NCBI RefSeq assembly: GCF_001640025.1 | Contig: NC_031674.1 | Span: 3,038,001 to 3,102,000 of the forward strand | From: Sugiyamaella lignohabitans | Lineage: Eukaryota; Ascomycota; Dipodascomycetes; Dipodascales; Trichomonascaceae | Length of the DNA: 64,000 nucleotides | Reading direction: 5' to 3' | In this document: positions 19,847-31,670 of the stretch, piece by piece | How the letters are laid out: the number at the start of each line of letters is the position of its first letter | Position numbering within the stretch: position 1 is the stretch's first letter | The notes under the pieces: model-generated | Databases searched by the model: none | Seen by the model: the letters and a program-made list of their open reading frames with translations, nothing else | Told to the model about the DNA's origin: nothing | Position numbers and translations under genes: made by a program

Positions 19847-21107
19847 ATCTAAATAGTTAGACATTTCCATCAAGTGGGCACAGACAATTAATATATACCT
19901 ACTTTGGGTTACAAAATCCTCAATTGCAGACAATAAAGTCAATTGATCACAACGGGTTGGTTCTGTCGCTGATAAAATCACAAAGATTCTCACGCAGTAT
20001 ACAATGTCCGTTCGAGATTTTGTAATTCACAATGTTGAGATCGACAGAAATGACTGAATTTATTTCTGTCCGCTAATGATCGGCATTTTTCAATATCGCA
20101 CGGCTACATACCCCAGTAAAATCATGAGATCTCGTTATGACCAATTCAGACTTGTTCATGTTGCGAGGAAACGATAGCTATTATGGCATTAATATGTATA
20201 TACCTTGTTTGTGCTAATACGAGCAGAAAATGATGAAGTATGTGGCCCTACTTCTGTATAATCCTTATGAAGTGTGGGTTGTTCGGCGTGGGTATGCTTT
20301 TATCAACGTTATATTGCGTTCAATTTAATTAATATACGTGTAGGTAGAACCTGGCGATTATGTACTTCAGTCTCTGCCACACATGTGTGCTCTCACTATA
20401 TTCCATATTGATCATTTATGCTTACCATACTTACCACTAAGGTAGTTAACCAGATAGTCTATCTTATATTAGGCTGGAATAGTACTGCACTGGAAACATG
20501 AATAGTTGCCTGTGACGTAATAATTGAACTTCACCGCTAGAACAATATATTTCTAGGTCAAGTTTTATCAAGTATTGTTATATCAGTCTTAGCATAAATG
20601 ACGGTATGTCTCGTATCAAAAATAAATATAAGCAACCAAATAAATACTATTGGATTCTCATTAACTCACTTATAATATACATTATAGAATACTGCCTGGG
20701 TAAGTCCCGGAAGTAGTCGTATATAATAGGTGATAATGGCTGGTTCACCAAATTGATTTTGTTCGTGTATTAGGGTATCTACATTATTACACTATAGCGG
20801 AGAAAGTTGAGCCGTGCACTCAAGCAGGTGTGTAAAATAGTAATGAGATCGGTATCTATGGGTTAATTTTTGAGCTGAGAAAAGAAAAGGGTGTACAGGT
20901 ACAGGACCACAGGATTATTTTATAATTTCATTTGCTGGGTTACAAGTAAGAAGCGGTTACCTAGATCTCTAGTCTTTTATTGTTGTCATACTTTTAGGGT
21001 AGGATTGGAATTGGTTAGACTTGGATTCATCAACTCTCCAGCAATAACATATACAACAATAATTTTGTCCGGGGCCGTTATAAGTAGTGGAGGAAGAGAC
21101 TGTCAAA
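19847..21107. other. Divergent intergenic region, LYS2 to NOT3
   Basis: About 1.26 kb serving two divergent promoters. It is AT-rich with many TATATA-like stretches (for example near 20200 and 20620). No Lys14-type TCCRNYGGA site was recognised with confidence. No gene, tRNA or long repeat seen. Confidence 0.45.
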
Positions 21108-23285
21108 ATGGCGGCGAGGAAACTCCAACAGTAAGTACCAGACGCTTTTTGTGATGTTTGGTCTTGGCTTTCAAACCTGATAGAGAATATTAGTATACTC
21201 AAGAGTTTGGTAATGCATCTCTTCGAGTAATTTCTAGGATTAAGGAAGTGTTGATCCGTCACAGCTGAACATCTCATAGAGGATTAGATGGAACGATTGA
21301 CCTAACACATTCTTAGAGAAATGGACCGCGTGTTCAAGCGGGTTGCTGAAGGGATTGTGGTTTTCGATGGCATATATGAAAAAGTCCAAAACTCAACTAA
21401 TCACTCACAAAAAGAAAAACTGGAATCTGACCTGAAACGAGAAATCAAGAAGCTACAGCGATTGCGGGATCAGATTAAGACATGGATGGGAAGTAATGAT
21501 ATTAAGGATAAAAAAGCATTAGCTGAACAACGACGACTAATTGAGCAAGAGATGGAACGCTTCAAGGCCTGTGAAAAGGAGATGAAGACAAAAGCGTATT
21601 CTAAAGAGGGCTTGACTAGTTATAGTAGGTCGGATCCTCGTGAGAAGGAAAAGGCTGAGGCATTAACCTTCATCGGCTCCATGTTGGAGGAACTAGAGCA
21701 ACAGATAGAGACTCTGGAATCGGAACAAGATAGCTTACAGTCGACTATGAAAAAGGGTCGTAAGGATACATCGAAGTCAGATAGGATATCTGAAATTGAA
21801 GATACTCTGGATCGTCATAAATGGCATATTTCTAAATTAGAGATTATGTCGAGAATGATTGATAATGGTACGTTACTACCGGAGTCTGTAATGAGCTTAC
21901 AGGATGATATAAAATACTATGTCGAGTCCAATCAAGATGCGGATTTTGCAGAGGATGAGGAAATCTATGACGAGTTGAATCTGGAAGACGATATGGATTA
22001 TGAAGCCGAGCCCATACCGGTAAAGGAAGAAGGAACTTCACTGGAGGATCTAGCGATGGAGCTTAGTAAAGACATTGAGAAGCAAAAGCAGCAGCATGCT
22101 GCTGAAGTAGCAGCGGCCGCAGCTAATACGAATGGGACAAATGTTGTTCCAGCAACTAGTGTGGTACCCCCTGCGATTTCATCTGCATCGCGAAGAACTG
22201 TATCATCACCTAGTGTGGGGAATACAGGATTATCAGGAAAGTCAATTACTGCCAATAATGGTGTCACTTCAAGTCAGACTACAGCCCCAATTCTGTCACG
22301 AACTGCCACTTCTGAACTCAAGTATTCATCTGCCGCTGGTGCGTCCATACCCCAGGGACTATCCCCGCTGCCACCACCAAAATCTCAACCAGGATTAGCT
22401 TCTTCAATTCCGTCTGGGCCTGGTCAGGGAACAGCAAGTACATCAGCACCAAATCCAGGACTCGACTCAGCATCTCCATCGCCTGTAATATCATCATCTG
22501 TCATTAATAATGTAAGCAATACTCCCAGAAAACCACAAGCAGTGACGTCAGGTTCAGTGACCAGTTCAGGCGTACCCTGGGCGGAAAGATTGGATTCATC
22601 AAGGAAGACAAGTGATGACCAAGCCAAAGGTTCACCGTCTGTCAGTGGGTCGGCTGCGTCCTCTCCACGACTATCGAACGTTCCTCCATTATCGCCAAGC
22701 TTGTCCACCACGACGGCGACGACCGCTACGACGAGCACGAGTATCAATAATGGCCCCAGTTCTATTACATTTCCAAAATTCTCTCTGCCACCAGGACTGC
22801 AAGATCTGGCGCATGCGTTTGACTCGGCACGTCGGAGAATAGGATCGCCTGAGCCAATTTCAAGTATTGGGAAGCTATTGGAAGCATCTTTCTTGAATTG
22901 TCCAGACTCATTAATAGCGGATAAACCACGGTATTATCACCCTGAATCCCCATTCCCCACCCCAGCTTATTATCCACAGGAGCCACTGACGAATTTGGAC
23001 TCAGCTTCAATTATGAGTAAAATGGACCTCGATACGCTGTTCTATATCTTTTATTACCGACAAGGTACCTATCAACAGTATCAAGCTGCGAAGGAACTGA
23101 AGAACCGTAGCTGGCGTTTCCACAAGCTGTTTTTAACATGGTTTCAACGACATGAAGAGCCTATGGTAATTAGCAGCGAGTTCGAGCAAGGCACCTATAG
23201 GTTTTTCGATTTTGAAGGCTCGTGGATGCAGCGACGAAAAGCCAATTTCAAGTTCGAATATCAATATCTTGAAGATGAAATTTAA
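21108..23285 (+). CDS. NOT3: CCR4-NOT complex subunit, NOT3/NOT5 family, two exons
   Basis: 663 residues. A 23-base first exon (21108-21130) encodes MAARKLQQ; the intron is 21131-21316 (GTAAGT ... CCTAAC ... TTAG); exon 2 is 21317-23285. The join restores the conserved start MAARKLQQEMDRVFKRVAEG, which a start at 21321 would lose. The complex deadenylates mRNA and also acts in transcription and in sensing slow ribosomes through Not5. The N-terminal Not domain (about 1-235) is coiled-coil and contains KKLQRLRDQIKTWMGS and TKTKAYSKEGL-type motifs. A Ser/Pro/Thr-rich linker spans about 260-510. The C-terminal NOT box (about 545-660) contains YHPESPFPTPAYYPQEPL and YRFFDFEGSW. S. cerevisiae has two paralogues; which of them this corresponds to cannot be told. 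Confidence 0.93.
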
Positions 23286-23549
23286 ATATTGTCATTGGTT
23301 GCTTCCGGTTTATATCATTTTGTTCTTTTGTATCTTTTGTGGGCCATTTTCTGTTCAAAGTATTGCTTTTGTTGTGTATAGCCAGCTTATAGTGCAGCAG
23401 TTCATTGTCTGGGTTAAATAGGGGTATTTAATTTAGATATGCAAGTACATAATCAATATCTTTGCAATTTTCACTAATATCCTGCTGGTAACGCTTTGAA
23501 AATCATAAATATTATTTTAGATAACTACATATAAACCCACATTTCAAGA

Positions 23550-26500
23550 TTAAAAAGCCTTGTGGAGAGGAGACTTGACAGTTTGGCCCTTGTAATACTC
23601 GGCAGTAGCCTTAGCACGCTTGGCAATCCCCTCGGGGGTAAATTCAAAGTACTTGTAAACATCTTGATAAGGACCAGAAGCACCGAATCTGTTAATACCA
23701 AATTGTTGGTGAGAGTAAGCTTGCCAACCAGAAGTGGACATAACTTCAGCAGACAAGATTGGAACACCATCAGGGAAGACAGAAAGTCTGTACTCTTGAG
23801 GTTGTTGGTTGAAGGTATGCCAATCAGGCAAAGAGATGACACCAGCCTTGATTCCTTCCTTAGCAAGCTCCTTAACAGCATCAACAGCGATGTAAACTTC
23901 AGAACCGGTGGAAACAATAAGAACATCGGGGTTCTCAGCCTCAACCAAAGTGTAACCACCCTTGGAAGCCTTCTCAACAGAAGAGCCTTCTAATTGAGGC
24001 AAGTTTTGACGAGAAAGACAAATGATGGAAGGACTGTGGCTGTTGGTAATAGCTTTGAAGTAGGCAGCAGAGGTCTCATTACCATCAGCAGGACGCCAGA
24101 CTTGGAGGTTGGGGATAGCTCTAAAGTGAGCCAAAGTCTCAATAGGTTGGTGGGTAGGACCATCCTCACCCAAACCAATGGAGTCATGGGTGGCAACCCA
24201 GATGACGTGGTGGTGGGACAAGGCAGACAATCTGACGGCACCAGCGGCATATGAAACGAAATTCAAGAAAGTACCACCATAAGGAATGAAAGCACCATAA
24301 GCAGCAATACCATTCATAACAGCACCCATACCGTGTTCACGGACACCGTATCTAATGTATCTACCGGTGTAGTCACCGCTGGCAGGGTCTTGGGTAGGTT
24401 GGTAGTCGTTGATGTCCTTAGGTCTAGTCAAGTTGGAACCAGTCAAATCAGCAGAACCACCGATAAGTTCAGGAAGAACTTCGAAAATGTCAGTAAGAAC
24501 AGTTTCAGAAAGCTTACGAGAAGCAATAGCAGGGTCAGAAGTAGAGTAAGTTGGCAGCTTCTTCTCCCAACCAGCGGGAAGTTCACCCTTAAGACGACGA
24601 GTAAGCTCAGAAGCAAGCTCAGGGAATTCCTTGGAGTATTTGGAAAGCAAGTTGTTCCACTCGACTTCACGCTCGGCACCAGCCTTTACGGTCTGGGCAT
24701 ACAACTCAGTGACTTCCTTAGGAATCACAAAGTTCTGCTCAGGGTCAAAACCGAATTGCTCCTTGAGTTGAACAATATCATCCTTTTTAAGAGCAGCACC
24801 GTGGACACTGTGAGTACCTTGTTGCTTAGAACCGTAACCAATAGTGGTGGTGACCTTGATGACAGAGGGCTTATCAGTTACCTTCTTAGCTTCCTCAATA
24901 GCAGCAGTGATACCGGCCAAGTCGGTGTTACCATCCTTGACCCAGATAGTGTGCCATCCATAAGCCTCGAGTCTCTTCAAGACATCTTCAGTAAATGAAA
25001 CATTGGTATCACCATCAATGGTGATGTGGTTATCATCGTAGAAAGCAATGAGCTTGCCCAACTTCAAGTGACCGGCAAGAGACATAGCCTCGGATGCAAC
25101 ACCCTCTTGCATACAACCATCACCGAAGATAGCGTAAGTGTAGTTATCAATAAGGTCGTAACCGGGCTTGTTAAAAGTAGCAGCCAATTGAGACTCAGCA
25201 AGAGCTAAACCAACAGCATTAGCAATACCTTGACCAAGAGGACCAGTGGTGACCTCAACACCACAAAGGTCATTCTCAGGGTGACCAGGAGTACGAGAAC
25301 CAAGTTGTCTGAAATTCTTAAGGTCATCAAGAGTCACATCATAACCGAAAAGGTGCAAAAGAGAGTATAGAAGGACACAAGCGTGACCGTTTGAGAGAAC
25401 AAATCTATCACGGCCAGCCCACTTAGGGTTCTTAGGATTGAAGTTCAAGAAGTTCTTGAAAAGAACGTGACCAAGGGGAGCAAGACCCATGGGGGCACCA
25501 GGGTGACCAGAGTTGGACTTGGCTACAACATCAGCCTATTACAAGTTAGTAATCAAAACCACACCAAAAGGACTTGTGAACAAGCATCTGTAGCCCGTGC
25601 ATGTAAATAGTGGGGGTCTCACTCAATATTCAGGGGGTAAGCGTGGGGTGAAAAATAACACATGCAAGGGTAAGGAATTTCAATTCATGCAAATTGTTCC
25701 CATCTTTTGGAGTACCGAGGGGTCTCCCACCTATCAGCCCCCAGATCGTAAATTAGCCGGAAAAATAACTGCTGCTTAAGACACCAACCATCTCAAACAA
25801 CCCACCCCCATTCAATAGCTCCATGCATGTATACGCGCGATCTCCTTGCAGAGACTGGCCCCGCTCAACAAACAGTGGGATAAATTGGGGTATGCGATCC
25901 GGGAAAATACCACCACACCTAACTGCTAAATTGCATAATGGGGTGCATTGGAAGAAACGTATGGAATGAAAAAATACGGATAAATCACCAGCTGCCGACA
26001 TCTCTGCGAGAGCAGTATATTCTTCGAGAACGGAGAAACGACCAGGAGAATGACTCAATTGACTCAAATCCCAAAACAAAGTCTTTCATTCCCGATGAGC
26101 CGCGTGTTAGAAATTCAACTGATTAACCCAATGATAGATTAACAGAAGTGAATCAATCTAGGATGAATCCAGCCAAGAAATGAAGTGCTCGGTTATATTC
26201 ATGTATAAAACATAACCGGTATATTCCGGAGTTTCCGTAATATCTTTACACCATTTCGATATCATAACATTCTAGCTCCTAACAACTTCATTATTCCTAA
26301 TATTAATGCCCATTTTCACTTCATTCGCAATTCAATGCACCCCCATAAACACTTTCACACAAAACACCCCACCCTCGTATTTGATCCCGTTGCTCTATAT
26401 GACAAGTGAGTAACTTAGGATCAAGTAACACCCCCATTTCGATAGGTCAATTGCCAACCAACTCCAGAGAATGCATTGATCAAAGTGGACCCCGCTCAAA

Positions 26501-26602
26501 GCATTGTTCAACCACCAGTCCCTTGAGTTATCGTTTAATACTTACAGCAAGAACACGGATAGTGTTGATGGCCTTCTCGTCAACAGCACTATAGGTAGCC
26601 AT
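23550..26602 (-). CDS. TKL1: Transketolase, two exons with a 1,010-nt intron
   Basis: 680 residues after splicing, exactly the length of S. cerevisiae Tkl1. Exon 1 is 26602-26546 (19 codons, MATYSAVDEKAINTIRVLA) and exon 2 is 25535-23550, beginning ADVVAKSNSGHPGAPMG. The enzyme moves two-carbon units between sugar phosphates in the pentose phosphate pathway with thiamine diphosphate. Visible: the ThDP motif GDGCMQEG (Gly157 onward) ending in the Asn of YDDN, the catalytic Glu in GVREHGMGA, and the substrate-binding SNSGHPGAP and HDSIGLGEDGPTHQP segments. Codon bias is strong. The TATA is at 26725-26731. Reading from the internal ATG at 25490 would remove 34 essential N-terminal residues, so the spliced form is preferred. 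Confidence 0.95.
25536..26545 (-). other. TKL1: TKL1 intron, 1,010 nt
   Basis: On the minus strand it starts GTAAGT (26545 downward) and ends TACTAAC (25545-25551), then TTGTAATAG at the junction. It lies after codon 19 in phase 0. No coding frame or snoRNA box pair was recognised inside. It is the longest intron in the window; most others are 49-190 nt. Confidence 0.9.
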
Positions 26603-27598
26603 TATGAGTTTCTTTATATTAATTGTTAATAAATAATGAAAATAATTTCAAAATTTAAAGGTGAAGAATATGGAAAAAAAAGTCCAAGTTGGTCTATTTA
26701 ACAAGGACTTGCGAATACAGTTGCTTTTATAGCTTTCGATGTAACTTTCTGCACTTTCTAGGTATCTTCGGTAATACACACTTAAATACAGCTCACCATG
26801 CTGCACAGCCCTTACCCAGGTGCAAGAGGTAGAGAGAACCGGATTGGAGTTTTCCGACCTGTAACGGGACATGGGGTAAAAAGCACACATTACATGGGCC
26901 GGCCATACATGATCTGTCCACTGGTGGGCACAGAAAAGGAAGCCAATTGGCAGGTTGGGACCTGATAAAAGGATTGATACCCAACAAATAAAGGACCACT
27001 TTTTGCACGGGGCTGTTCATGGAGCTCTCGGGAGGCACCTGCACAACATGATGAACAGAGCAAATAGAGTTTAGTTCGGAATTACTAAGGGTTTAGTTAT
27101 CTCTTTCGTTCTATCTTCTAGCGTTGATGAAACAAAAGATAGCTCCACAATTTTATAGAAGTAAAGTTAGAATTAACCACAGAAGGTTACCAAAATAGCA
27201 CAACGGTTGCCCCGCAGAACATCTGTTAGCTAGATTCCCGCCTGCACTCTTTAACATGAACAGGAGTCAATTGGTCGAGAAATCCTAGAGATATTTCTAA
27301 CATACAGACAAGCTTTAAAAAATAATGAAGATGTAAATACATAGAATCATAAATGGAGGAAAATTCAAGATAGCTTTCATATGAATGAAATAGCAATTGC
27401 CATTCAACTGATACCAGACCAGTAAAGGCTAAAAAAAATAATGAACAAATCAGCATTGGCAACAATACTATCGTTGCCAAATGCACAGAATAAAAGAAGT
27501 TATAACATAGAAAATAGGGCGGCATAAAATGCAATAAAAGAAATAGCCCAAGGCAAATGCAAAATGTTCGTTCTGAGTGTTGAACCGCAAGTAAAACA
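26603..27598. other. Intergenic, TKL1 promoter to OPY2 3' end
   Basis: About 1 kb. The half next to TKL1 is its promoter, with TATA at 26725-26731. The half next to OPY2 is its 3' flank. A long minus-strand frame extends from inside OPY2 to 27226, but it is a shadow of OPY2 and its tail is repetitive hydrophobic sequence. Nothing else recognised. Confidence 0.5.
26725..26731 (-). promoter_or_regulatory. TATA box of TKL1
   Basis: TATAAAA on the minus strand, 123 bases before the TKL1 start codon at 26602. Confidence 0.5.
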
Positions 27599-29581
27599 TT
27601 ACTTGTGCTCGTATTTGTCGTCAAAAGGGCTCGATCGACCTTCTGGTGAGTCGGATCTCTTAGGTCGGATAAGTGTTGTAAACTCAGGAGCCCGTTCAGA
27701 CAAGCTCGAAGCGTAAGACAAGGTAGAGCCATTAGATGGGTGCTGATGGTGGGGCTGGACTGACGGTTTTTGTTGTTGTTGTTGAACTGGTGCTCGTCGA
27801 AGCTCATCATCATCAGACAGTTCATTATCACCAGCTCCAAGCAAGTGTGGAGAAGAGGCATATAGATAGGCCTCCTGAGGGAGGTCATCAGCAACATACT
27901 CTACAGACTCTCTGCCAGTCTTATGGCTGAACCGAGACGATCGTGATACCGCTCGAGAAACAGCGAGCTCAGAATTGCTTTGAGAGTCACCATTTAATGC
28001 CGATTCTGGATCATTCTTTAGAAAAGGTAAATCTATGTCGAAAGCAGATGTCGTAGATAATCGAATGTCCAGCGAAGTATTGGACCCATTTCCATATTCC
28101 GTGGTGTAGGGGTTGGACAACGGAGCAGAAGGCATATTAGATGACGTACCAGACGTCGAGCTAACTGTCGCTAGAATTGCTGATGTATTACCCAATGTAG
28201 TGCCAACTTCCTTTGCAATTCCTGTATTTAATTGATCGATCGGCGCCGTTGAGAAGCCAGTAGGACTCGTTATGCTTCTCGCTAGACCTTGGCTGGAACT
28301 GCTGGAATTAGTTGGATTCCTAGACAGGTCGCCACCGCTCTTGCTAACACCCAAACTACTGCTTTTAGAGGCGGTTCGTTGGATCACCGCCGAGATATGA
28401 GATGCAGTTTTGGAGATTCGCGAGGAAGCTGCCGACAGCCGTCCGCTCGACTGATCTTTTTCATTCTCATCCTCCTCTGCAATAAACTGTGACTGAAGAC
28501 CCACTGGTTGGGCCTTGCCAATTCGAATAGATCTGGCACCACCTCTCATAATCTGTTGAGCAGAGTGGAGCACTGTCGATGAGGCGACACTGGTGGTACT
28601 ATGTACAGAGTCTCTGTCTCCCAGGGCTTCCTGTGTATTGAGCATAAGTCCAGGATTCTTAGTAGGGCCCAGGGTTCGCTTGTTTGCACCACTTAATTCC
28701 ACCAAGTTGGGTTTCATAGGTACTGCAGTAACAACATCAGACGGTACATATGCCGACCCCCTATAATTAGTTGTGGCAATACTAGATCGGATATCATCTT
28801 CGTTACTAATTTGAGATTCTCGCAGAATGTCCGATGCACTGAAGAATTGGTCAGTCATTTGCTGGTCTTGTAGTTGTTGCCTGCTTGTGACACCGGGAAT
28901 ATAAGCAATTGGAATGATATTAGATCCACGTCCCGTATTTATAGAACTCATTGTTACTGATGAAAATCGAGTTGATTTGCCTTCAGTATCATAGGAGCCA
29001 AGTCCTGTATCCCTGCTCATTCGCTGCTTCTCAAAAAAGCCTGATTCGGCATCAACATTGGGTGTGACATTTGGTTCCATGTACTCCTGACTTAGCATCA
29101 TCAACTCCTCCTGGCGCTTTTGTCTTGCACTGGCGCTATATACAAATTTCCATAGCAAGAATCCTAATATAAGAGCAAAAGCAGCTAAGCCACCTACTAC
29201 TCCTCCAGCTATGGGCCCTGCATGGGAACCTCCACCTCCAGCAGAGCTGGTACTACTGGGACCAGCTGCACCACCTGTCGTATTTGGTGAACAGACAACT
29301 TGTGGACACTGTTCACATGATTGTAGTGTGATGATACAGTTTTCATCTGGAGCACAGTTACATTGAGGTGGGTTAGAAGGGCAAGACACGCATGCCCTTG
29401 GACCCAGCGTCAACGAAATCCCCGACATTACCTCGTTGTCTAACTTATTGTTAGTTCTATCTGGCTCGGCTCGCTGTCTTCCCATATTAGCGCTCCAGAA
29501 ATTTAATATGCTTAAGACTATATCCCCAGCTTCACCTGCAAATATACATCCCCCTGGTGAGTGCCCCTTAAAAGATACCAT
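27599..29581 (-). CDS. OPY2: Opy2-type membrane anchor of HOG/MAPK signalling
   Basis: Up to 660 residues. Opy2 is a single-pass plasma-membrane protein that recruits Ste50 and so links osmosensors to the Ste11 MAPK kinase kinase. The diagnostic part is the extracellular Cys-rich motif: CVSCPSNPPQCNC followed by CIITLQSCEQCPQVVC (about residues 64-98 of the longest frame). A Gly/Ser linker and one span (about 122-148, GGVVGGLAAFALILGFLLW) follow. The rest is a long cytosolic Ser-rich tail with poly-Gln near residue 615. Start is uncertain: ATGs at 29581, 29485 and 29428 are possible. Family members usually start just before the Cys motif, so 29428 is most likely (609 residues). No clear signal peptide, as in other Opy2 proteins. 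Confidence 0.85.
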   Translation of the reverse strand: MVSFKGHSPGGCIFAGEAGDIVLSILNFWSANMGRQRAEPDRTNNKLDNEVMSGISLTLGPRACVSCPSNPPQCNCAPDENCIITLQSCEQCPQVVCSPNTTGGAAGPSSTSSAGGGGSHAGPIAGGVVGGLAAFALILGFLLWKFVYSASARQKRQEELMMLSQEYMEPNVTPNVDAESGFFEKQRMSRDTGLGSYDTEGKSTRFSSVTMSSINTGRGSNIIPIAYIPGVTSRQQLQDQQMTDQFFSASDILRESQISNEDDIRSSIATTNYRGSAYVPSDVVTAVPMKPNLVELSGANKRTLGPTKNPGLMLNTQEALGDRDSVHSTTSVASSTVLHSAQQIMRGGARSIRIGKAQPVGLQSQFIAEEDENEKDQSSGRLSAASSRISKTASHISAVIQRTASKSSSLGVSKSGGDLSRNPTNSSSSSQGLARSITSPTGFSTAPIDQLNTGIAKEVGTTLGNTSAILATVSSTSGTSSNMPSAPLSNPYTTEYGNGSNTSLDIRLSTTSAFDIDLPFLKNDPESALNGDSQSNSELAVSRAVSRSSRFSHKTGRESVEYVADDLPQEAYLYASSPHLLGAGDNELSDDDELRRAPVQQQQQKPSVQPHHQHPSNGSTLSYASSLSERAPEFTTLIRPKRSDSPEGRSSPFDDKYEHK

Positions 29582-30661
29582 TGACTTATTAACTTACTAG
29601 AATTTTAGTGACCCCCCTTGTCAATACACGATATGCTACTTCTTGTATCTGAAAAGAAATGACGAAAAACAAAAAAAAATCCCAAGCAAAAAGAATATGA
29701 CCAGCACTATTCGTTTCACCTCATAAATTTTATTGTTGCTAATAACTGTTTTTGAGTTGTTTTCAGGAGAAGATAAGTTGGATAAATTTCAGCCTGTAGG
29801 GTTAGTCTAATTTCGTATGCTGGTATGCTGCTGCTATCTTTAATTCCAACGGGAGATTTTCCCTCGTTTCGGCTTAGCGCTGCAAGTTCATACGTGACGT
29901 GACAATCCACAATCTAGTTAGCAAAACGTCACACCCTTGCCCTACAGGTTATTACTTAACATGCACGGGGCCCTGTAGATCTGAACATAATATCGTTAAG
30001 CAAAGCGATCTGATGCTAATAGTACATTGAGAAGGAGGCGACTAAATATAGAAGTGGAAGTAAAACATTTTATTAGCTTTTAAATGTCGAGCGCTTTTCT
30101 TTGCCGAATACAATAGTGCAAAATTGAAAAAAAATTGTGGGATGATGGCTGCCATATGTGAAAATCAGTCCGATTAAACTCAGTGTATACAGATAAAGCA
30201 TGTATCCGAGCTCACAATTTTAAGTTATGCTTTTATATTGTTCTGCTGTTTACATTATGATATTTCTTCTTCGTAAACGGTATGTAAATGCTTATCTGAT
30301 GATTGACCGATCTGAAAAGCGTCAATATAGAGACCGTGTACTATTAGAGTTTGGGCACTTGACTCTAGCAAGTAGCGGGTGGTTTCAAGTGAACCCCTAT
30401 TATGCACGGTAGAGAATGTACAGATAGGCAGTTAGGGTGGGCCACTACATGAGTTTCTATGGTTACAACCGCACAGATCACCACCCCCTGAATTGGAGTT
30501 TCAGGGTCAAGCTGATTGACAGGGAGCCAGCTACTAATACTAGCAGTTTACAGAGCACATCTATTTGAACTAGGGTTTCAAACACCCTAACATTGTTTAG
30601 CTATTTACACAAACGAGTCCACCGTAATAATAGAAATGATCCTATATTAGATTTTGTGTAA
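29582..30661. other. Divergent intergenic region, OPY2 to the orphan secreted-protein gene
   Basis: About 1.08 kb. It holds a single GGGTTAGTC at 29799-29807, which equals nine of ten bases of the Yarrowia-type telomere unit and may be a regulatory site. An imperfect inverted pair with TAGGGTTT and ACCCTAA lies near 30570-30592. The frame at 30227-30412 matches nothing. No RNA gene recognised. Confidence 0.45.
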
Positions 30662-31573
30662 ATGGTACGGGATTTCTGGAAACTATTGTGTATAACCTCA
30701 GTGGTTACTACTATTCACGCAGCTGAGAGTCCGTATCACAATAGTTTAATAGAACCAGCATGTAACACTGCTACAAGTATCTTCATGCCGTGGACAGGAT
30801 TTCGAGTGTCTCGACAGACAGCGACCAGAACCCGTCCATGGGAAACAGTATATGAGATGCGAATTTCATATTGTTGGAGGGGAAGTGAGTATTTTGTGAC
30901 CACTATTAGTACCGGAGGCGGCTGGATCGCTTGGAACTCAACGTTTTGTATTGAAGAAACTCCTTACACCAGTGAAATAGCAGGTTGTTTTAAGCTTGCA
31001 CGGCGAATGAGATACTCGTCTATAGACTCACCTCTTTACCACCCTGATACATTTGTCGGTGGTCTATTCTTATGTGAATCCGAAACTTTGTGTACGAATT
31101 ATGGAGCCGTCCCGATTTCACCAATGATTACTGATCAACCGTATATGGTCTGGTACGAAAATTCGCCAAATCATACGGAGGTCATACCTTTGCTATACAC
31201 TCCTGATAGATCTTCTGTATTTTATCCTAGAGTAAATTCAGAGTGGGCGAGCTATATTGATATCAATGAAGAATACGATCCAGATGCAAGACTGATCGAC
31301 GATAATACTTCATTTAACAAGACTCCAAAGCTTACTCCACGACAATTTTACTTATCGGCCATTAAACGGGTCATTTCACAGCTTCGAAGATCAGGGATAA
31401 GCCTGGGGTTTCCAATGGCCCATATAGTGAAAGACTGGACTTTAGTCATCGATCAGTTGCTCTTAGCTATTTTCAAGATGCCCCCAAAAGACGCTGCCTA
31501 CTATTATAGGGTCGCAGTAAATACCTTCGAACAGAACTATATCTGCAACTTCACAAAGTTTCAATTATTCTAA
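30662..31573 (+). CDS. Orphan secreted Cys-containing protein
   Basis: 303 residues that I cannot assign to a family. A hydrophobic N-terminus (about 1-21, ending TTIHAAES) looks like a cleavable signal peptide, and no second span is evident. The predicted mature chain has seven cysteines (in PAC, SYC, TFC, GCF, LFLC, LC and YICN contexts), an uneven number that would leave one free or paired between chains. It is rich in Tyr and Trp (SYCWRGSEYF, GGGWIAWNSTFC) and has N-X-S/T sequons. The C-terminal third (about 225-303) is helical and charged. It has its own promoter space of about 1 kb and ends 98 bases from the MMS19 stop codon. The composition argues for a real gene rather than a chance frame. 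Function unknown; a lineage-specific cell-surface or secreted factor is the most I would infer. Confidence 0.7.
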   Translation: MVRDFWKLLCITSVVTTIHAAESPYHNSLIEPACNTATSIFMPWTGFRVSRQTATRTRPWETVYEMRISYCWRGSEYFVTTISTGGGWIAWNSTFCIEETPYTSEIAGCFKLARRMRYSSIDSPLYHPDTFVGGLFLCESETLCTNYGAVPISPMITDQPYMVWYENSPNHTEVIPLLYTPDRSSVFYPRVNSEWASYIDINEEYDPDARLIDDNTSFNKTPKLTPRQFYLSAIKRVISQLRRSGISLGFPMAHIVKDWTLVIDQLLLAIFKMPPKDAAYYYRVAVNTFEQNYICNFTKFQLF

Positions 31574-31670
31574 TGCATTCAATTCAAATTATACATTTTG
31601 TTCAATAATGCAAGTTAATTACTTCCACAACTTAAGCCAAATCCAAAAAAAAAGGAAAGCTGGACACCAA

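Noticed and set aside
19847..19993. N-terminal extension of LYS2 to 19993
   Set aside because: The 49 extra codons match no Lys2 protein, and the ATG at 19846 gives the normal length.
27226..27897. 223-residue minus-strand frame overlapping the OPY2 3' end
   Set aside because: It overlaps OPY2 in another frame; the part beyond OPY2 is hydrophobic repeat-like sequence without family resemblance.
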